Source: Methylobacterium sp. J-090
Lineage (GTDB): Bacteria; Pseudomonadota; Alphaproteobacteria; Rhizobiales; Beijerinckiaceae
Assembly (NCBI RefSeq): GCF_022829345.1
Contig: NZ_JAKSXV010000080.1
Coordinates: forward strand, 50,142-114,141
DNA: 64,000 nucleotides
Direction: 5' to 3'
Shown piece by piece: positions 1-9,506 of the stretch. The notes beneath the pieces were generated by a model, which saw only the letters and a list, made by a program, of their open reading frames with translations, was not told where the DNA came from and ran no database searches. The stretch's first letter is position 1, and the number at the start of each line of letters is the position of its first letter. A program made the translations under genes and the position numbers.

Positions 1-22
1 GTCTGCGCCGGACGCGCCAGCG

Positions 23-1027
23 TCAACCGCCCCGGATTCCGCTTCGCCGGGCATCGACGGCCTGGGCCAGGAGGCACAGGATCTCGAACGTCAGGGTGGC
101 GCCCGCCAGCGCCGTGATGCCGGATGGGTCGAGCGGCGGGGCGACCTCGACCAGGTCGGCGCCGACGAGGTCGAGGCCCGCCAGGGCACGGACGAGGGAG
201 AGGGCCTCCCGGCTCGTGAACCCTCCCATCTCCGGGGTGCCGGTGCCGGGAGCGTAGGCCGGATCGAGGGCGTCGATGTCGAAGCTGAGATAGGCCGGCC
301 CCGCGCCGATCACGGCGTGAGCCTCGGCCGCGACGGCGGGCAGGCCCCGCGCCGCCACCGCGTCCATGGGGACGATCCGCACGCCCTGGGCCCGGGCCCA
401 GTCGAGTTCGTCGGCGGCGTCGACGCTGCCGCGCAGCCCGATCTGGATCATCCGCTTCGGGTCGAGGACGCCGTCCTCGATGGCCCGGCGGAACGGCGTG
501 CCGTGGGTGAGTCGGCTGCCGTCGTACTGGCCGTCGTCGGTGTCGCTGTGGGCGTCGATATGGACGAGGCCGAGCGGCCGGTCGCGGCCGAGCGCCCGCA
601 GGACCGGGTAGGTCACGAAATGATCGCCGCCGACGGAGAGGGGCACGATCCCGGCGGCGGCGAGCGGCGCGTAGAAGGCTTCGATCCGCCCGGCGGTGGC
701 GGCGACGTCGATGGGGTTGACGCGGACGTCCCCGAGATCGGCGCAGGCGGCGAGATCGTAGGGCGCGACGCCCGTACTGGCGTTCAGCGCCCGCGTGCCG
801 GTGGAGGCCTCGCGCACGCCGCGCGGCCCGAGGCGCGCGCCCGGCCGGTTGGTCGTGGCCCCATCGAACGGGATGCCGACGAGGCCGATATCGATCCGAC
901 CCGGGGCCTCGGCGGGATCGAGGATGGGAAGGCGCATGAAGCTCGCGATCCCCGAGAAGCGCGGACTCTCCATGCCGGACGGCGGGCGATGGCGTGCGAT
1001 CCGCGCCGCATCCGTTTCCTCCGGCAT
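23..1027 (-). CDS. speB: Agmatinase-family ureohydrolase
   Basis: Probable binuclear-manganese ureohydrolase of 334 residues that hydrolyses agmatine (or a related guanidino compound) to urea and an amine in the cytoplasm. The metal-ligand motifs are all present: GGDH, then HIDAHSD, then SFDIDALDP followed by GTGTPE. The N-terminal block PFDGATTNRPGARLGPRGVREAS is also typical of agmatinases. I chose the ATG at 1027 because AGGGAGGAAGG lies just upstream; the open frame runs on further but only across the divergent S20 gene. The motifs do not separate agmatinase from guanidinobutyrase or other guanidino hydrolases. It is divergently oriented to rpsT, about 270 bases away. Confidence 0.88.
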   Translation of the reverse strand: MPEETDAARIARHRPPSGMESPRFSGIASFMRLPILDPAEAPGRIDIGLVGIPFDGATTNRPGARLGPRGVREASTGTRALNASTGVAPYDLAACADLGDVRVNPIDVAATAGRIEAFYAPLAAAGIVPLSVGGDHFVTYPVLRALGRDRPLGLVHIDAHSDTDDGQYDGSRLTHGTPFRRAIEDGVLDPKRMIQIGLRGSVDAADELDWARAQGVRIVPMDAVAARGLPAVAAEAHAVIGAGPAYLSFDIDALDPAYAPGTGTPEMGGFTSREALSLVRALAGLDLVGADLVEVAPPLDPSGITALAGATLTFEILCLLAQAVDARRSGIRGG

Positions 1028-1294
1028 CGGCCTTCCTCCCTGCGTGCTCCGAACCGGATCATCGCGTGCGGGTGGGGTGCCGATCAAGCGAGGGAGATTG
1101 GCGAAGCTCGGCGACACGGCGATGACGCTCGCGTTGACGGATCGGCGGTGCGTGGCTATAGAGCGCGGATTGCCAACGGTCGCGGTCATCCCTGCCCGTC
1201 GGCTTCGCCATTGCCCGAACAACCTGCACGCGATCGTACGACACTCCGGCCCGCGGGCCCGTCGGGATCGCCTCAAACGTGATGAGGATGCCCC

Positions 1295-1561
1295 ATGGCC
1301 AACACCGTGTCGGCCAAGAAAATGACCCGCAAGATCGCGAAGCGGACCGCTGTGAACCGCTCGCGCCGCAGCCGCATGCGCACCTTCGTCCGCAAGGTCG
1401 AAGAGGCCATTGCCGGCGGCGACCAGACCAGCGCGCTGACCGCCCTGCGGGAAGCCGAGCCCGAGATCATGCGGGCCGCCCAGCACGGCATTGTGCACAA
1501 GAACAACGCGTCCCGGAAGGTCTCGCGCCTCGCGGCTCGGGTCAAGGCGCTCGCCGCCTAA
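1295..1561 (+). CDS. rpsT: 30S ribosomal protein S20
   Basis: 88-residue basic protein that binds 16S rRNA in the small subunit. It begins [17 protein letters not shown] and has the standard S20 length, a strongly basic N-terminal helix with a cluster of Arg residues (SRRSRMR), and the [12 protein letters not shown] segment near the C terminus. It is monocistronic: a strong hairpin terminator follows 26 bases after the stop. rpsT directly upstream of dnaA is a recurrent arrangement in alphaproteobacteria. Confidence 0.97.
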   Translation: MANTVSAKKMTRKIAKRTAVNRSRRSRMRTFVRKVEEAIAGGDQTSALTALREAEPEIMRAAQHGIVHKNNASRKVSRLAARVKALAA

Positions 1562-1586
1562 GCCTTCCTTCTTTAGGACCCATTGC

Positions 1587-1626
1587 GAAGAAAGCCCGGC
1601 AGCGATGCCGGGCTTTCTTCGTTTTC
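1587..1626 (+). terminator. Rho-independent terminator of rpsT
   Basis: A perfect 14-bp stem, GAAGAAAGCCCGGC (1587-1600) with its complement at 1607-1620, closes a 6-base loop and is followed by GTTTTC. It sits 26 bases after the S20 stop codon. Confidence 0.9.
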
Positions 1627-2077
1627 GGCTGTCCGCTTGCCGGCTCGATCCAGCGGGGCGTCTCCATCCTGGACGCGGTGGCGAGATCCGCAGCCCGGGT
1701 TTGTTAACGCTGATGGAAAATCTCGCGAGTTGAAGAGTCTTAACGCCAAGTGTAACTTAACGAACGCTTGAGAAGACGCGATAAAAGCCGTGCATCCCCG
1801 AGTCGAGAGCGAATCATGCACAAGGTCGGTCTCTTCGTTCGACTCGTCCTGCAAAACCCTCGTCCCGATACGTGCTTATTTCGCTATCCCCGTTAGTCCC
1901 GTTGTTAGGAGAACCGTAGCTTATTGTTGATAGGCTGGTTTCATCGGTAAAAGGCGCCCTGGGTCCATTGACTCCGGCGCGAAGATCTGGGCTCCGCGAA
2001 TGGCTCGCGGGGCGCGACGTCAGTCAAGTGTGCGTACGTACCGATGGCGGCTCTCCGTCCTCGGCGCGAGGAGAGCG
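1627..2077. other. AT-richer gap before dnaA
   Basis: About 450 bases without a credible gene, noticeably richer in A+T than its surroundings. It carries three TTAACG motifs at 1704, 1740 and 1757, which resemble CtrA half sites. I found no match to the DnaA box TTATCCACA or close variants by eye. It must hold the dnaA promoter. Whether it is also the replication origin cannot be decided from sequence reading alone. Confidence 0.6.
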
Positions 2078-3589
2078 ATGATGCATGTCGACGGTAGCGT
2101 GTCCGGCAACGCCGAGACGGGCATGAGCGGCGTGAGCGGCACCGATCCGGTGGCCGCCTGGGCTCGGGTGAAGCGCCGCTTGCGGGCGGAACTGGGAGAG
2201 GACGTGTTCGCGAGCTGGTTCGCTCGCCTCGAATTGCTGGAGGTCTCCGGCGCGACGGCGCGCCTCACGGTGCCCACCCGCTTCCTCAAGAGCTGGATCG
2301 AGTCGCACTACATCGACCGCGTCCTGAACACCTTCCGCAGCGAGGTCGAGGAGGTCTCCCGCATCGACGTGTCGGTGCGCGGTCCCGCCGCCGCCCGTCC
2401 GGCCGCCACCGCGAGCGCGGCCCAGAAGCCCGCCATGGCGCCGAGCCCCCTCGCCCGCCTCCAGGCCGCCGGCTCCGGGATGCAGGCGCCGAGCGACTCC
2501 GAGTCCGACGTCCCCGTCTCGGCCCGCGCCGAGGGCGGCTCCGGCGATCTCAACGGCGCGCCGCTCGACAACCGCCTCACCTTCACGAGCTTCGTCGTCG
2601 GTCGCTCAAACGCCCTCGCTCACGCGGCCGGCGAGCGTGTCGCCCGCCACGACGGCCAGGGCGCGCTCTACAACCCGCTGTACCTCCATGCGGGCGTGGG
2701 TCTGGGCAAGACCCACCTGCTGCACGCCATCGGCCATGCCGCCCGCGATTCCGGCCGCCGGGTGATCTACCTCACCGCCGACCGCTTCATGTACGGGTTC
2801 GTCAACGCCCTGAAGACCCAGAACGCGCTCGCCTTCAAGGAGCGCCTGCGTGCCATCGACCTCCTCATCCTCGACGACGTGCAGTTCATCCAGGGCAAGT
2901 CTATCCAGGCCGAGTTCGGACACACCATCAACGCCCTGATCGACGCCGGCCGCCAGGTCGTGGTCGCTTCCGACCGTCCCCCGACGGAGCTCGAAGCCCT
3001 TGAAGAGCGCGTCCGCTCGCGCCTGGCCGGCGGCCTCGTGGTGGAGATCGGCACTCTGGACGAGCAGCTGCGCACCTCGATCCTGTCGGCGCGTCTCGCG
3101 GCGGTGCAGGTCTCGCATCCGAGCTTCGAGGTCTCGCCCACGGTGGCGACCTACGTCGCCCGGGCGATCACCGCCAACGGCCGCGATCTCGAAGGCGCTG
3201 TGAACCGGCTCCTGGCCCACGCCACCCTCACGGGGGCGGCCGTGACCATGGAGACCGCCGAGGCCGCGATCCGGGATCTGGTGAAGAACCGCGAGCCCAA
3301 GCGCATCAAGATCGAGGACATCCAGAAGCTGGTGGCCTCGCGCTACAACGTCTCGCGCTCCGACATCCTGTCCGAGCGGCGCACGGCCGCCGTGGTCAAG
3401 CCGCGCCAGATCGCCATGTACCTCTCGAAGGTGCTGACCTTGCGCTCGCTGCCCGAGATCGGCCGGCGCTTCGGCGGCCGCGACCACACCACGGTGCTGC
3501 ACGCGGTGCGCAAGATCGACAAGCTCATCGGCGAGGACAACGTGCTGAACGACGAGGTCGAGCTCCTGAAGCGCATGCTGCAGGATTGA
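2078..3589 (+). CDS. dnaA: Chromosomal replication initiator DnaA
   Basis: AAA+ ATPase that binds DnaA boxes and opens the origin. At 503 residues it shows the N-terminal DnaB-interaction domain ([21 protein letters not shown]), a variable Ala/Pro-rich linker, Walker A GVGLGKTH near residue 205, Walker [10 protein letters not shown], and the C-terminal DNA-binding signature [20 protein letters not shown] placed the start at the first of two adjacent ATGs (2078) because GAGGAGAG precedes it. An upstream ATG at 2000 would add 26 atypical residues without a ribosome site. A hairpin follows the stop codon. Confidence 0.97.
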   Translation: MMHVDGSVSGNAETGMSGVSGTDPVAAWARVKRRLRAELGEDVFASWFARLELLEVSGATARLTVPTRFLKSWIESHYIDRVLNTFRSEVEEVSRIDVSVRGPAAARPAATASAAQKPAMAPSPLARLQAAGSGMQAPSDSESDVPVSARAEGGSGDLNGAPLDNRLTFTSFVVGRSNALAHAAGERVARHDGQGALYNPLYLHAGVGLGKTHLLHAIGHAARDSGRRVIYLTADRFMYGFVNALKTQNALAFKERLRAIDLLILDDVQFIQGKSIQAEFGHTINALIDAGRQVVVASDRPPTELEALEERVRSRLAGGLVVEIGTLDEQLRTSILSARLAAVQVSHPSFEVSPTVATYVARAITANGRDLEGAVNRLLAHATLTGAAVTMETAEAAIRDLVKNREPKRIKIEDIQKLVASRYNVSRSDILSERRTAAVVKPRQIAMYLSKVLTLRSLPEIGRRFGGRDHTTVLHAVRKIDKLIGEDNVLNDEVELLKRMLQD

Positions 3590-3597
3590 GGCGCGTC

Positions 3598-3627
3598 CGG
3601 CGGTGGAGCCTCTCGGCTCCGCCGCCG
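3598..3627 (+). terminator. Hairpin after dnaA
   Basis: A 13-bp stem with one G-U pair (CGGCGGTGGAGCC at 3598-3610, partner at 3615-3627) and a TCTC loop begins 9 bases after the dnaA stop. No T-tract follows, so it may attenuate rather than fully terminate transcription into dnaN. Confidence 0.5.
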
Positions 3628-3705
3628 ATCGAGTTCGGGATAGCCGGCCTCTCGCACTTGCGTTCGCCGATGGGCTTCGCCAAGTTCATCGGCCACGGTG
3701 CCATT

Positions 3706-3725
3706 CCACGTTAACACCACGTTAC
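3706..3725. promoter_or_regulatory. CtrA-like direct repeat upstream of dnaN
   Basis: CCACGTTA occurs twice, 11 bases apart (3706-3713 and 3717-3724), giving TTAA-N7-TTAC. This is one base off the alphaproteobacterial CtrA box TTAA-N7-TTAA. It lies about 80 bases before the dnaN start. A regulatory role is inferred from the match only. Confidence 0.3.
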
Positions 3726-3801
3726 CTTGCCACGCGGAATGCCGAGGCGCGACGCCGCGCCGGCTCAAGCGACGTCCACCTTCAGACCACGAGTTTTGTC
3801 G

Positions 3802-4923
3802 ATGAGAGTCACTGTCGAGCGCGCGGCCCTCCTTCGTTCGCTCGGCCACGTGCACCGCGTGGTCGAGCGCCGCAACACCATTCCGATCCTGTCCAACGTG
3901 CTCCTGCGCGCCGGACCGTCAGGCCTGGAGCTGCGCGCCACCGATCTCGACATCGAGGTCACGGAGACGATTCCCGCCGATGTGGCGGATGCCGGCGCCA
4001 CCACCGTGCCGGCGCACGTCATCTACGACATCGTCCGCAAGTTGCCCGACGGCGCCCAGGTCTCCCTGGAGACGAGCGGCGAGACCGGTCAGATGACCAT
4101 CCGCTCAGGCCGCTCGCGGTTCTCGCTGGGCGCCCTGCCGGAGGGCGATTTCCCCGATCTCGCGGCCGGCGAGCTTCCGAACCGGTTCACCCTGGCGGCG
4201 GCCGACCTCAAGCGCCTCATCGAGAAGACCCAGTTCGCCATCTCCACGGAGGAGACGCGCTACTACCTCAACGGCATCTACCTCCACACCATCGAGTCCG
4301 AGGGCTCCTTGAAGATGCGCGCCGTGGCGACCGACGGCCACCGCCTCGCCCGCGTCGAGATCGAGGCGCCCGACGGCAGCCGCGACATGCCGGGCATCAT
4401 CGTGCCCCGCAAGGCCGTGGCCGAGATCATCAAGCTCGTGGAGGATGGCGGCGAGGGCGTCGAGATCGACCTGTCCTCGGCCAAGATCCGCTTCAAGTTC
4501 GCCAGCGGCGTGGTGCTGATCTCCAAACTCATCGACGGCACCTTCCCGGATTACCAGCGGGTGATCCCCTCCGGGAACGACAAGTTCCTCACCGTCCAGC
4601 GCGACCAGTTCGCCCGCGCCGTGGACCGCGTCTCGACCATCTCGTCCGAGCGCGGCCGCGCGGTGAAGCTCGCCGTGCAGGAGGGGCGCCTCGCACTCTC
4701 CGTCAACAATCCGGATTCCGGCAGCGCCACGGAGGAACTCGACGTCGATTACGACGCCGCCGCCCTCGATATCGGCTTCAACGCCCGTTACCTCCTCGAC
4801 ATCACCGGCCAGCTCGAGGGCGACACCGCCCTGTTCAAGCTCGCCGACCCGGGCTCGCCGACCCTGATCCAGGACCGCGAGGGCGCGCCCGCGCTCTACG
4901 TGCTGATGCCGATGCGGGTGTGA
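3802..4923 (+). CDS. dnaN: DNA polymerase III sliding clamp (beta subunit)
   Basis: Ring-shaped processivity clamp of 373 residues, the usual alphaproteobacterial length. It starts MRVTVERAALLRSLGHV and ends in the clamp-typical tail LYVLMPMRV, the peptide-binding end of the third domain. Other family features are RRNTIPILSNVLL near residue 25 and RYYLNGIYLH in the second domain. The ATG at 3802 fits the family N terminus. Its TGA overlaps the first codon of recF, so the two are translationally coupled. Confidence 0.97.
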   Translation: MRVTVERAALLRSLGHVHRVVERRNTIPILSNVLLRAGPSGLELRATDLDIEVTETIPADVADAGATTVPAHVIYDIVRKLPDGAQVSLETSGETGQMTIRSGRSRFSLGALPEGDFPDLAAGELPNRFTLAAADLKRLIEKTQFAISTEETRYYLNGIYLHTIESEGSLKMRAVATDGHRLARVEIEAPDGSRDMPGIIVPRKAVAEIIKLVEDGGEGVEIDLSSAKIRFKFASGVVLISKLIDGTFPDYQRVIPSGNDKFLTVQRDQFARAVDRVSTISSERGRAVKLAVQEGRLALSVNNPDSGSATEELDVDYDAAALDIGFNARYLLDITGQLEGDTALFKLADPGSPTLIQDREGAPALYVLMPMRV

Positions 4924-6113
4924 TCGCGACCGTCTCTTCCAATCCCATCGAGACTGTGCGTGAGGGTACATCAGCGGGTCGGGGCCTTCGCCTCACCCGC
5001 CTGATCTGTCGCGACTTCCGCAACCACGCCGACCTCGATCTCGCCGTGGGCCGTCGGTTTGTCGCGCTGGTGGGCGAGAACGGCGCCGGCAAGACCAACC
5101 TGCTGGAGGCCGTGTCCCTGTTCTCGCCGGGTCGGGGCCTGCGCCGCGCCGACCTCGCCGGCATGGCCCGGACCGGGGGACCGGGCGGCTTCGCCGTGTC
5201 GATGACCCTGGCGGCGGGCGAGGGCGAGCACCGGGTCGGCACCGGCTACGAGCCGCCGGGCTTCGACGGGCGTGCGTCGCGCCTGTGCCGCATCGACGGA
5301 GCCACCGCCTCCTCCCCCGTCGCGTTCTGCGAATTCCTGCGCGTGGTCTGGCTCACCCCCGACCTCGACGGCCTGTTCCGGGGGCCGGCCGGCGACCGTC
5401 GCCGCTTTCTCGACCGGCTGGTGCTCGCGGTCGACGCCACCCACGGCGCCCGGGTCAATGCCCTGGAGCGGGCATTGCGGTCCCGCAACCGCCTCCTGGA
5501 GGAGCGTCCCAACGACGGGCAATGGCTGGATGCCATCGAGCGCGAGGTGGCCGAACTCGGCGTCGCCGTGGCGCTGGCCCGCCGCGAGACCACGGAGCGC
5601 CTCGACCGCCTCATCGCCGAGGGGCGCGACGACGCGCAGCCCTTCCCCTGGGCGGCCCTGCGGCTGGAGGGCGACCTCGACGACCTCGTCGCCGTCTGGC
5701 CGGCACTCGAGGCCGAGGACCGCTTCCGCATGGCCTTGCGCCAGGGCCGTGCTCGCGACCGCGCCGCCGGGCGCACCCTCAGCGGGCCGCAGACCAGCGA
5801 TCTCGTGGTGCGCCACGGCCCCAAGGACGTGCCGGCCGCCACTGCCTCCACGGGAGAGCAGAAGGCCCTGCTCATCGGACTCGTCCTCGCCCATGCCCGC
5901 CTCGTCCAGGTCATGTGCGGGATCGCCCCCCTCGTCCTCCTCGACGAAGTCGCTGCCCACCTCGACCCGCGCCGCCGCGCCGGCCTGTTCGACGCCCTGG
6001 AAGCCCTGTCGGGTCAGGTCTGGATGACCGGAGCCGACCCGGCCCTGTTCGCGGAGCTGGACGGCCGCGCCGATCTGGTGAGGATCGTCGACGGGCGCGT
6101 CGCCGCGCCCTGA
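4920..6113 (+). CDS. recF: DNA replication and repair protein RecF
   Basis: SMC-like ATPase of about 397 residues that loads RecA at single-strand gaps with RecO and RecR. Walker A GENGAGKTNLLEAVS lies near residue 50. The ABC-type signature STGEQKALLIGL and Walker B PLVLLDEVAAHLD are near the C terminus, and LSGPQTSDLVV is also typical. The GTG at 4920 overlaps the dnaN stop (GTGA), which argues for coupled translation. A second GTG at 4956 would give 385 residues and is an acceptable alternative. gyrB, the common next gene, is absent here. Confidence 0.94.
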   Translation: MIATVSSNPIETVREGTSAGRGLRLTRLICRDFRNHADLDLAVGRRFVALVGENGAGKTNLLEAVSLFSPGRGLRRADLAGMARTGGPGGFAVSMTLAAGEGEHRVGTGYEPPGFDGRASRLCRIDGATASSPVAFCEFLRVVWLTPDLDGLFRGPAGDRRRFLDRLVLAVDATHGARVNALERALRSRNRLLEERPNDGQWLDAIEREVAELGVAVALARRETTERLDRLIAEGRDDAQPFPWAALRLEGDLDDLVAVWPALEAEDRFRMALRQGRARDRAAGRTLSGPQTSDLVVRHGPKDVPAATASTGEQKALLIGLVLAHARLVQVMCGIAPLVLLDEVAAHLDPRRRAGLFDALEALSGQVWMTGADPALFAELDGRADLVRIVDGRVAAP

Positions 6114-6127
6114 ATCGCCGGTGGGCC

Positions 6128-6739
6128 ATGTCGATCGCGAATCTCATCCTGTTTGCCGGCATCTACGCCGTCGCGGTGGCCTCCCCGGGGCCCGGCATCG
6201 CCGCCCTGGTGGCGCGGGTGCTGGCGCGCGGGACGGGCGGCATCGGGGCCTTCATCGCCGGCTTCGTCGTGGGCGATCTCGTCTGGTTCGGCGTGGCGGC
6301 GGCCGGTCTGGCCCTCCTCGCACGGTCCCTCGCCGTCGCGTTTGTCGTCCTGAAGTACGCCGGTGCCGCCTACCTCGCGGTTCTCGCCTGGAAAGCCTGG
6401 ACCGCGCCCGTGGAGCCCGTCGAGACCGCACGCGTGGCCGCGGACGGCCGGATACGCCTGTTCCTCGGCGGCCTCGTTCTCACCCTCGGCAACCCGAAGG
6501 TGATCCTGTTCTTCCTCGCGCTCCTGCCGGGTGTGGTTGACCTCGATCACCTGACCCCCCTCGGCTTCGCCGGGATCGGCGCCACGATCGTCGTCGTCCT
6601 GAGTACCGTCCTGGCGGCCTATGCCGCGGCTGCGGCCCGCGCCCGGCGGGTCTTCACCTCGGTTCGCGCGCGGCGGGCGATCAATCGCGGCGCCGGGACG
6701 GTGATGGCGGGCGCGGCGGTCGCCGTCGCCACGCGGTGA
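6128..6739 (+). CDS. LysE/RhtB-family exporter
   Basis: 203-residue inner-membrane protein of the LysE/RhtB superfamily, which exports amino acids or small metabolites by proton exchange. About six hydrophobic segments are visible. The N-terminal stretch VASPGPGIAALVARVLARG matches the family SPGP motif, and LTLGNPKVILFFLALLPG matches the conserved central GNPKA-type motif. It starts 14 bases after recF on the same strand and may be co-transcribed. The substrate cannot be told from sequence. Confidence 0.85.
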   Translation: MSIANLILFAGIYAVAVASPGPGIAALVARVLARGTGGIGAFIAGFVVGDLVWFGVAAAGLALLARSLAVAFVVLKYAGAAYLAVLAWKAWTAPVEPVETARVAADGRIRLFLGGLVLTLGNPKVILFFLALLPGVVDLDHLTPLGFAGIGATIVVVLSTVLAAYAAAAARARRVFTSVRARRAINRGAGTVMAGAAVAVATR

Positions 6740-6742
6740 ACC

Positions 6743-7147
6743 TCACGCGAGGGCGGACGGAATGTCGGTCCGGGAAAAATCGGTGCCGATGAACAGGAGC
6801 GGCACATCATGCGCGCGGGCGCAGGCATAAGCGAAGCAGTCGCCCATGTTGAGCTGTGCCGGGTGGCCGCGGCCCTTGCCGTAGCGTGCATAGGCGGCCA
6901 GGGCGCCGTGCGCCTCGTCGTCGGTCATGGGCACCACTCGGATGCGCGCCTGCTCCAGCAGGCCGCGCACCTCCGTTTCGGCTGCATCGACCGACAGGCC
7001 CTTCTTGCGGCAGATGGCGCTCGCGGCTTCGAAGATGGCGAGTGCCGAGGTGATGGGCCGGCTGGCCGCTTCGAGGCAGCCGAAAAGGGCGACATCTTCC
7101 TCCTCTCCGGCCAGGATCGCGACCATCGCGGACGCATCGACGAACAT
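6743..7147 (-). CDS. vapC: VapC-type PIN-domain toxin
   Basis: 134-residue PIN-domain ribonuclease, the toxin of a type II toxin-antitoxin pair. The N-terminal FVDASAMVAIL supplies the first catalytic Asp, and NMGDCFAYACA near residue 100 is the conserved downstream acidic motif of this VapC subgroup. The ATG at 7147 shares one base with the antitoxin stop (TGATG); a GTG one codon earlier is possible. Toxin downstream of antitoxin with overlap is the standard order. The pair lies between the LysE-type gene and recQ. Confidence 0.87.
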   Translation of the reverse strand: MFVDASAMVAILAGEEEDVALFGCLEAASRPITSALAIFEAASAICRKKGLSVDAAETEVRGLLEQARIRVVPMTDDEAHGALAAYARYGKGRGHPAQLNMGDCFAYACARAHDVPLLFIGTDFSRTDIPSALA

Positions 7148-7386
7148 CACGGCTCCCCGTTGAGGTCGTCGAAGAAAGCCTTGTCCGCCTCCAAGCCCGT
7201 GTCGGGATGGCGGGCGATCCGTGCCCGTGCCGGCCGCAGGCGTTCCAGGAGCGACGGCGTCCGCTCCAGGCGCTCGACCTCGCGCACCAGCGCGGTGCGC
7301 ACCGCCTCGGTCTTGCTGACCTTGGCCAAGGCCGCCACCTTCTCCGCGAGGCGATTCACCTCCTCGCTTCGGATGTTGAGAGGCAT
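7147..7386 (-). CDS. vapB: VapB-type antitoxin (Rv0623-like)
   Basis: 79-residue antitoxin and autorepressor that neutralises the adjacent PIN toxin. The N-terminal LNIRSEEVNRLAEKVAALAKVSKTEAVRTAL matches the Rv0623-like transcription-factor family, a small DNA-binding fold. The acidic, Phe-containing tail (EADKAFFDDLNGEP) fits a toxin-binding segment. The frame stays open far upstream, but that extension is antisense to recQ. The start is the ATG at 7386, just downstream of an inverted repeat. Confidence 0.86.
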   Translation of the reverse strand: MPLNIRSEEVNRLAEKVAALAKVSKTEAVRTALVREVERLERTPSLLERLRPARARIARHPDTGLEADKAFFDDLNGEP

Positions 7387-7398
7387 TAGGATCGTTCC

Positions 7399-7430
7399 CG
7401 TGTAGACAATCGAAGCGTAGTGCCTACACG
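7399..7430. promoter_or_regulatory. Putative VapB operator
   Basis: Inverted repeat CGTGTAGACA (7399-7408) and TGCCTACACG (7421-7430), 10-bp arms with one mismatch and a 12-base spacer. It lies 12 bases upstream of the vapB start and in the gap shared with recQ, as expected for an autoregulatory operator. No direct binding evidence. Confidence 0.5.
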
Positions 7431-7476
7431 GCGGCCATTCAAGCCGACCCCCGAAATCACCACCCCAAGGTTTGCG

Positions 7477-9330
7477 ATGACCAGCCGTCTCGACGAGGCC
7501 CGCGCCGCGTTGAAAACGACCTTCGGCTACGACGATTTCCGCCCCGGCCAGGACGAGGTCATCGGCGCGGTGCTCGACGGGACCGACGTGTTCGCCGTGA
7601 TGCCCACGGGCTCGGGCAAGTCGATGACCTACCAGCTGCCCGCCCTGGTGGAATCGTCCCTCACCGTGGTGGTCTCGCCCCTCATCGCCCTGATGCACGA
7701 TCAGGTTCAGCAGATGCTCGGCTTCGGTGTCGCGGCCGCGACCCTCAACTCCTCCGTGCCCGAGGCGACCTCGCGCGAGACCTGGCGCCGGATCCGCTCC
7801 GGGGATCTGCGCCTGCTCTTCGTCTCGCCCGAGCGGCTGATGATGGAGGGATTGATGGACGCCCTGCGCGGGGCCGGGGTCCGACGTCTCGCTGTGGACG
7901 AGGCCCACTGCGTCTCGCAATGGGGCCACGATTTCCGGCCCGAGTATCGCGACCTGTCCCGCGCCCGCGAAGCGCTCGGCAACGTCCAGACCGTGGCGCT
8001 GACCGCCACCGCCGACAAGGCGACGCGGGCCGACATCACCGAGCGGCTGTTTCCGGCGGGCCGCGAACTCAAGGCCTTCGTTCATTCCTTCGACCGGCCG
8101 AACATCCGCCTGACCTTCGTGCCGAAGGACAATCCCACCCGGCAGATCGAGCGCTTCCTCAAGCACCGGCGCTCGGAGAGCGGGATCATCTACTGCTCCT
8201 CGCGCAAGCGTACGGAGCAGCTCGCCGAGAGCCTCGCCAAGGACGGCTTCAACGCCCTGCCCTATCACGCCGGCCTCGACCAGGGCACGCGGATGAAGAA
8301 CCAGGACACGTTCCTGCAGGAGGACGGGGTGGTGATGACCGCGACCGTCGCCTTCGGCATGGGCATCAACAAGCCCGACGTGCGCTTCGTCTGCCATGCC
8401 GACATGCCGTCCAACGTCGAGGGCTACTACCAGGAGATCGGCCGCGCCGGCCGCGACGGCCTGCCCGCCGACACGCTCACCATCTACGGCCTCGACGACA
8501 TGTCCCTGCGGCGGCGCCAGATCGACGAGAAGGAGGTGCCGGACGAGCGCCGCCGCGTCGAGCGGCGCAAGCTCGAGGCGATGATCGCGCTCTGCGAGGG
8601 CGCCACCTGCCGCCGCCAATCCCTGCTCGGCTATTTCGGCGAGGCGAGCGAGCCCTGCGGGCGCTGCGACCTGTGCCGCTCCGGCGTCTCGCTCGTCGAC
8701 GCCACGGTGCCGGCACAGAAGCTGCTCTCGGCCATCGTCCGCACCGGCCAGCGCTTCGGCGCGGCCTATGTCTGCGACGTGGTCCACGGCAAGGAATCCG
8801 ACCCGATCCGCCGCAACGGCCACGCCGCCCTCAAGACCTTCGGCGTCGGCGCCGACAAGCCCGTCGCCGCTTGGCGCGCCATGCTGCGCCAGCTCTTCGC
8901 CGCCGGCGCCGTCTCCGAGAACGGCGACGGCTTCGGCGGGTTGTCACTCACCGACAAGGGCGAGGCGATCCTGTTCGGTCGCGAGACCATCCAGATGCGG
9001 CCCGACCCCGAGCCGAAGGTGGCCGAGCCGCGAGACCGCAAGCGGGCGGCCTCCCGCGACGACGCCAGCCTCGACCTCGATCCCGCCACCGAGGCCCTGT
9101 TCCAGCACCTGCGCGGCCTGCGCGCCACCATCGCCCGAGCCGAGGGCATCGCCGCCTTCATGGTGTTTCCCGACCGCACCCTCATCGAGATGGCCCGCTC
9201 GAAACCCGTCGATCTCTACGCCCTGCGCACGGTCCACGGCGTCGGCGAGCGCAAGCGCGAGGCCTATGGCGCACGCTTCGTCGAGGCCATCGCCGAGTTC
9301 CTGTCGCACGCGCCGGCCGGATCGGCGTGA
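7477..9330 (+). CDS. recQ: ATP-dependent DNA helicase RecQ
   Basis: 3'-5' DNA helicase of 617 residues acting in recombination and stalled-fork repair. Helicase motif I is [16 protein letters not shown] near residue 42. Motif II is [17 protein letters not shown], the RecQ form of DEAH. The RecQ zinc-binding cysteines follow ([12 protein letters not shown] then CGRCDLC), and an HRDC domain ends the protein. The ATG at 7477 gives the family N terminus; an upstream GTG at 7420 lies inside the VapB operator region and is less likely. Confidence 0.95.
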   Translation: MTSRLDEARAALKTTFGYDDFRPGQDEVIGAVLDGTDVFAVMPTGSGKSMTYQLPALVESSLTVVVSPLIALMHDQVQQMLGFGVAAATLNSSVPEATSRETWRRIRSGDLRLLFVSPERLMMEGLMDALRGAGVRRLAVDEAHCVSQWGHDFRPEYRDLSRAREALGNVQTVALTATADKATRADITERLFPAGRELKAFVHSFDRPNIRLTFVPKDNPTRQIERFLKHRRSESGIIYCSSRKRTEQLAESLAKDGFNALPYHAGLDQGTRMKNQDTFLQEDGVVMTATVAFGMGINKPDVRFVCHADMPSNVEGYYQEIGRAGRDGLPADTLTIYGLDDMSLRRRQIDEKEVPDERRRVERRKLEAMIALCEGATCRRQSLLGYFGEASEPCGRCDLCRSGVSLVDATVPAQKLLSAIVRTGQRFGAAYVCDVVHGKESDPIRRNGHAALKTFGVGADKPVAAWRAMLRQLFAAGAVSENGDGFGGLSLTDKGEAILFGRETIQMRPDPEPKVAEPRDRKRAASRDDASLDLDPATEALFQHLRGLRATIARAEGIAAFMVFPDRTLIEMARSKPVDLYALRTVHGVGERKREAYGARFVEAIAEFLSHAPAGSA

Positions 9331-9506
9331 TGCGGTTTGGCACTCGTCGGACGGGATGCGCATCGTGTAGGGACGAGCGCTGTCGCCCATCGCGCCCGGC
9401 GCGAATCATTTAATCCACGCATGACCGGACGGATCGACCCATCCCTCAGGACGCCCCTTCAGCCGAGACACGGTCGCGCGAGACCTTCCTGCGCCAAGTC
9501 TTCTAC

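Noticed and set aside
7147..8823. A 558-residue protein ending in the VapB sequence
   Set aside because: The extension is antisense to recQ; the last 79 codons alone match the antitoxin family and have their own start and operator.
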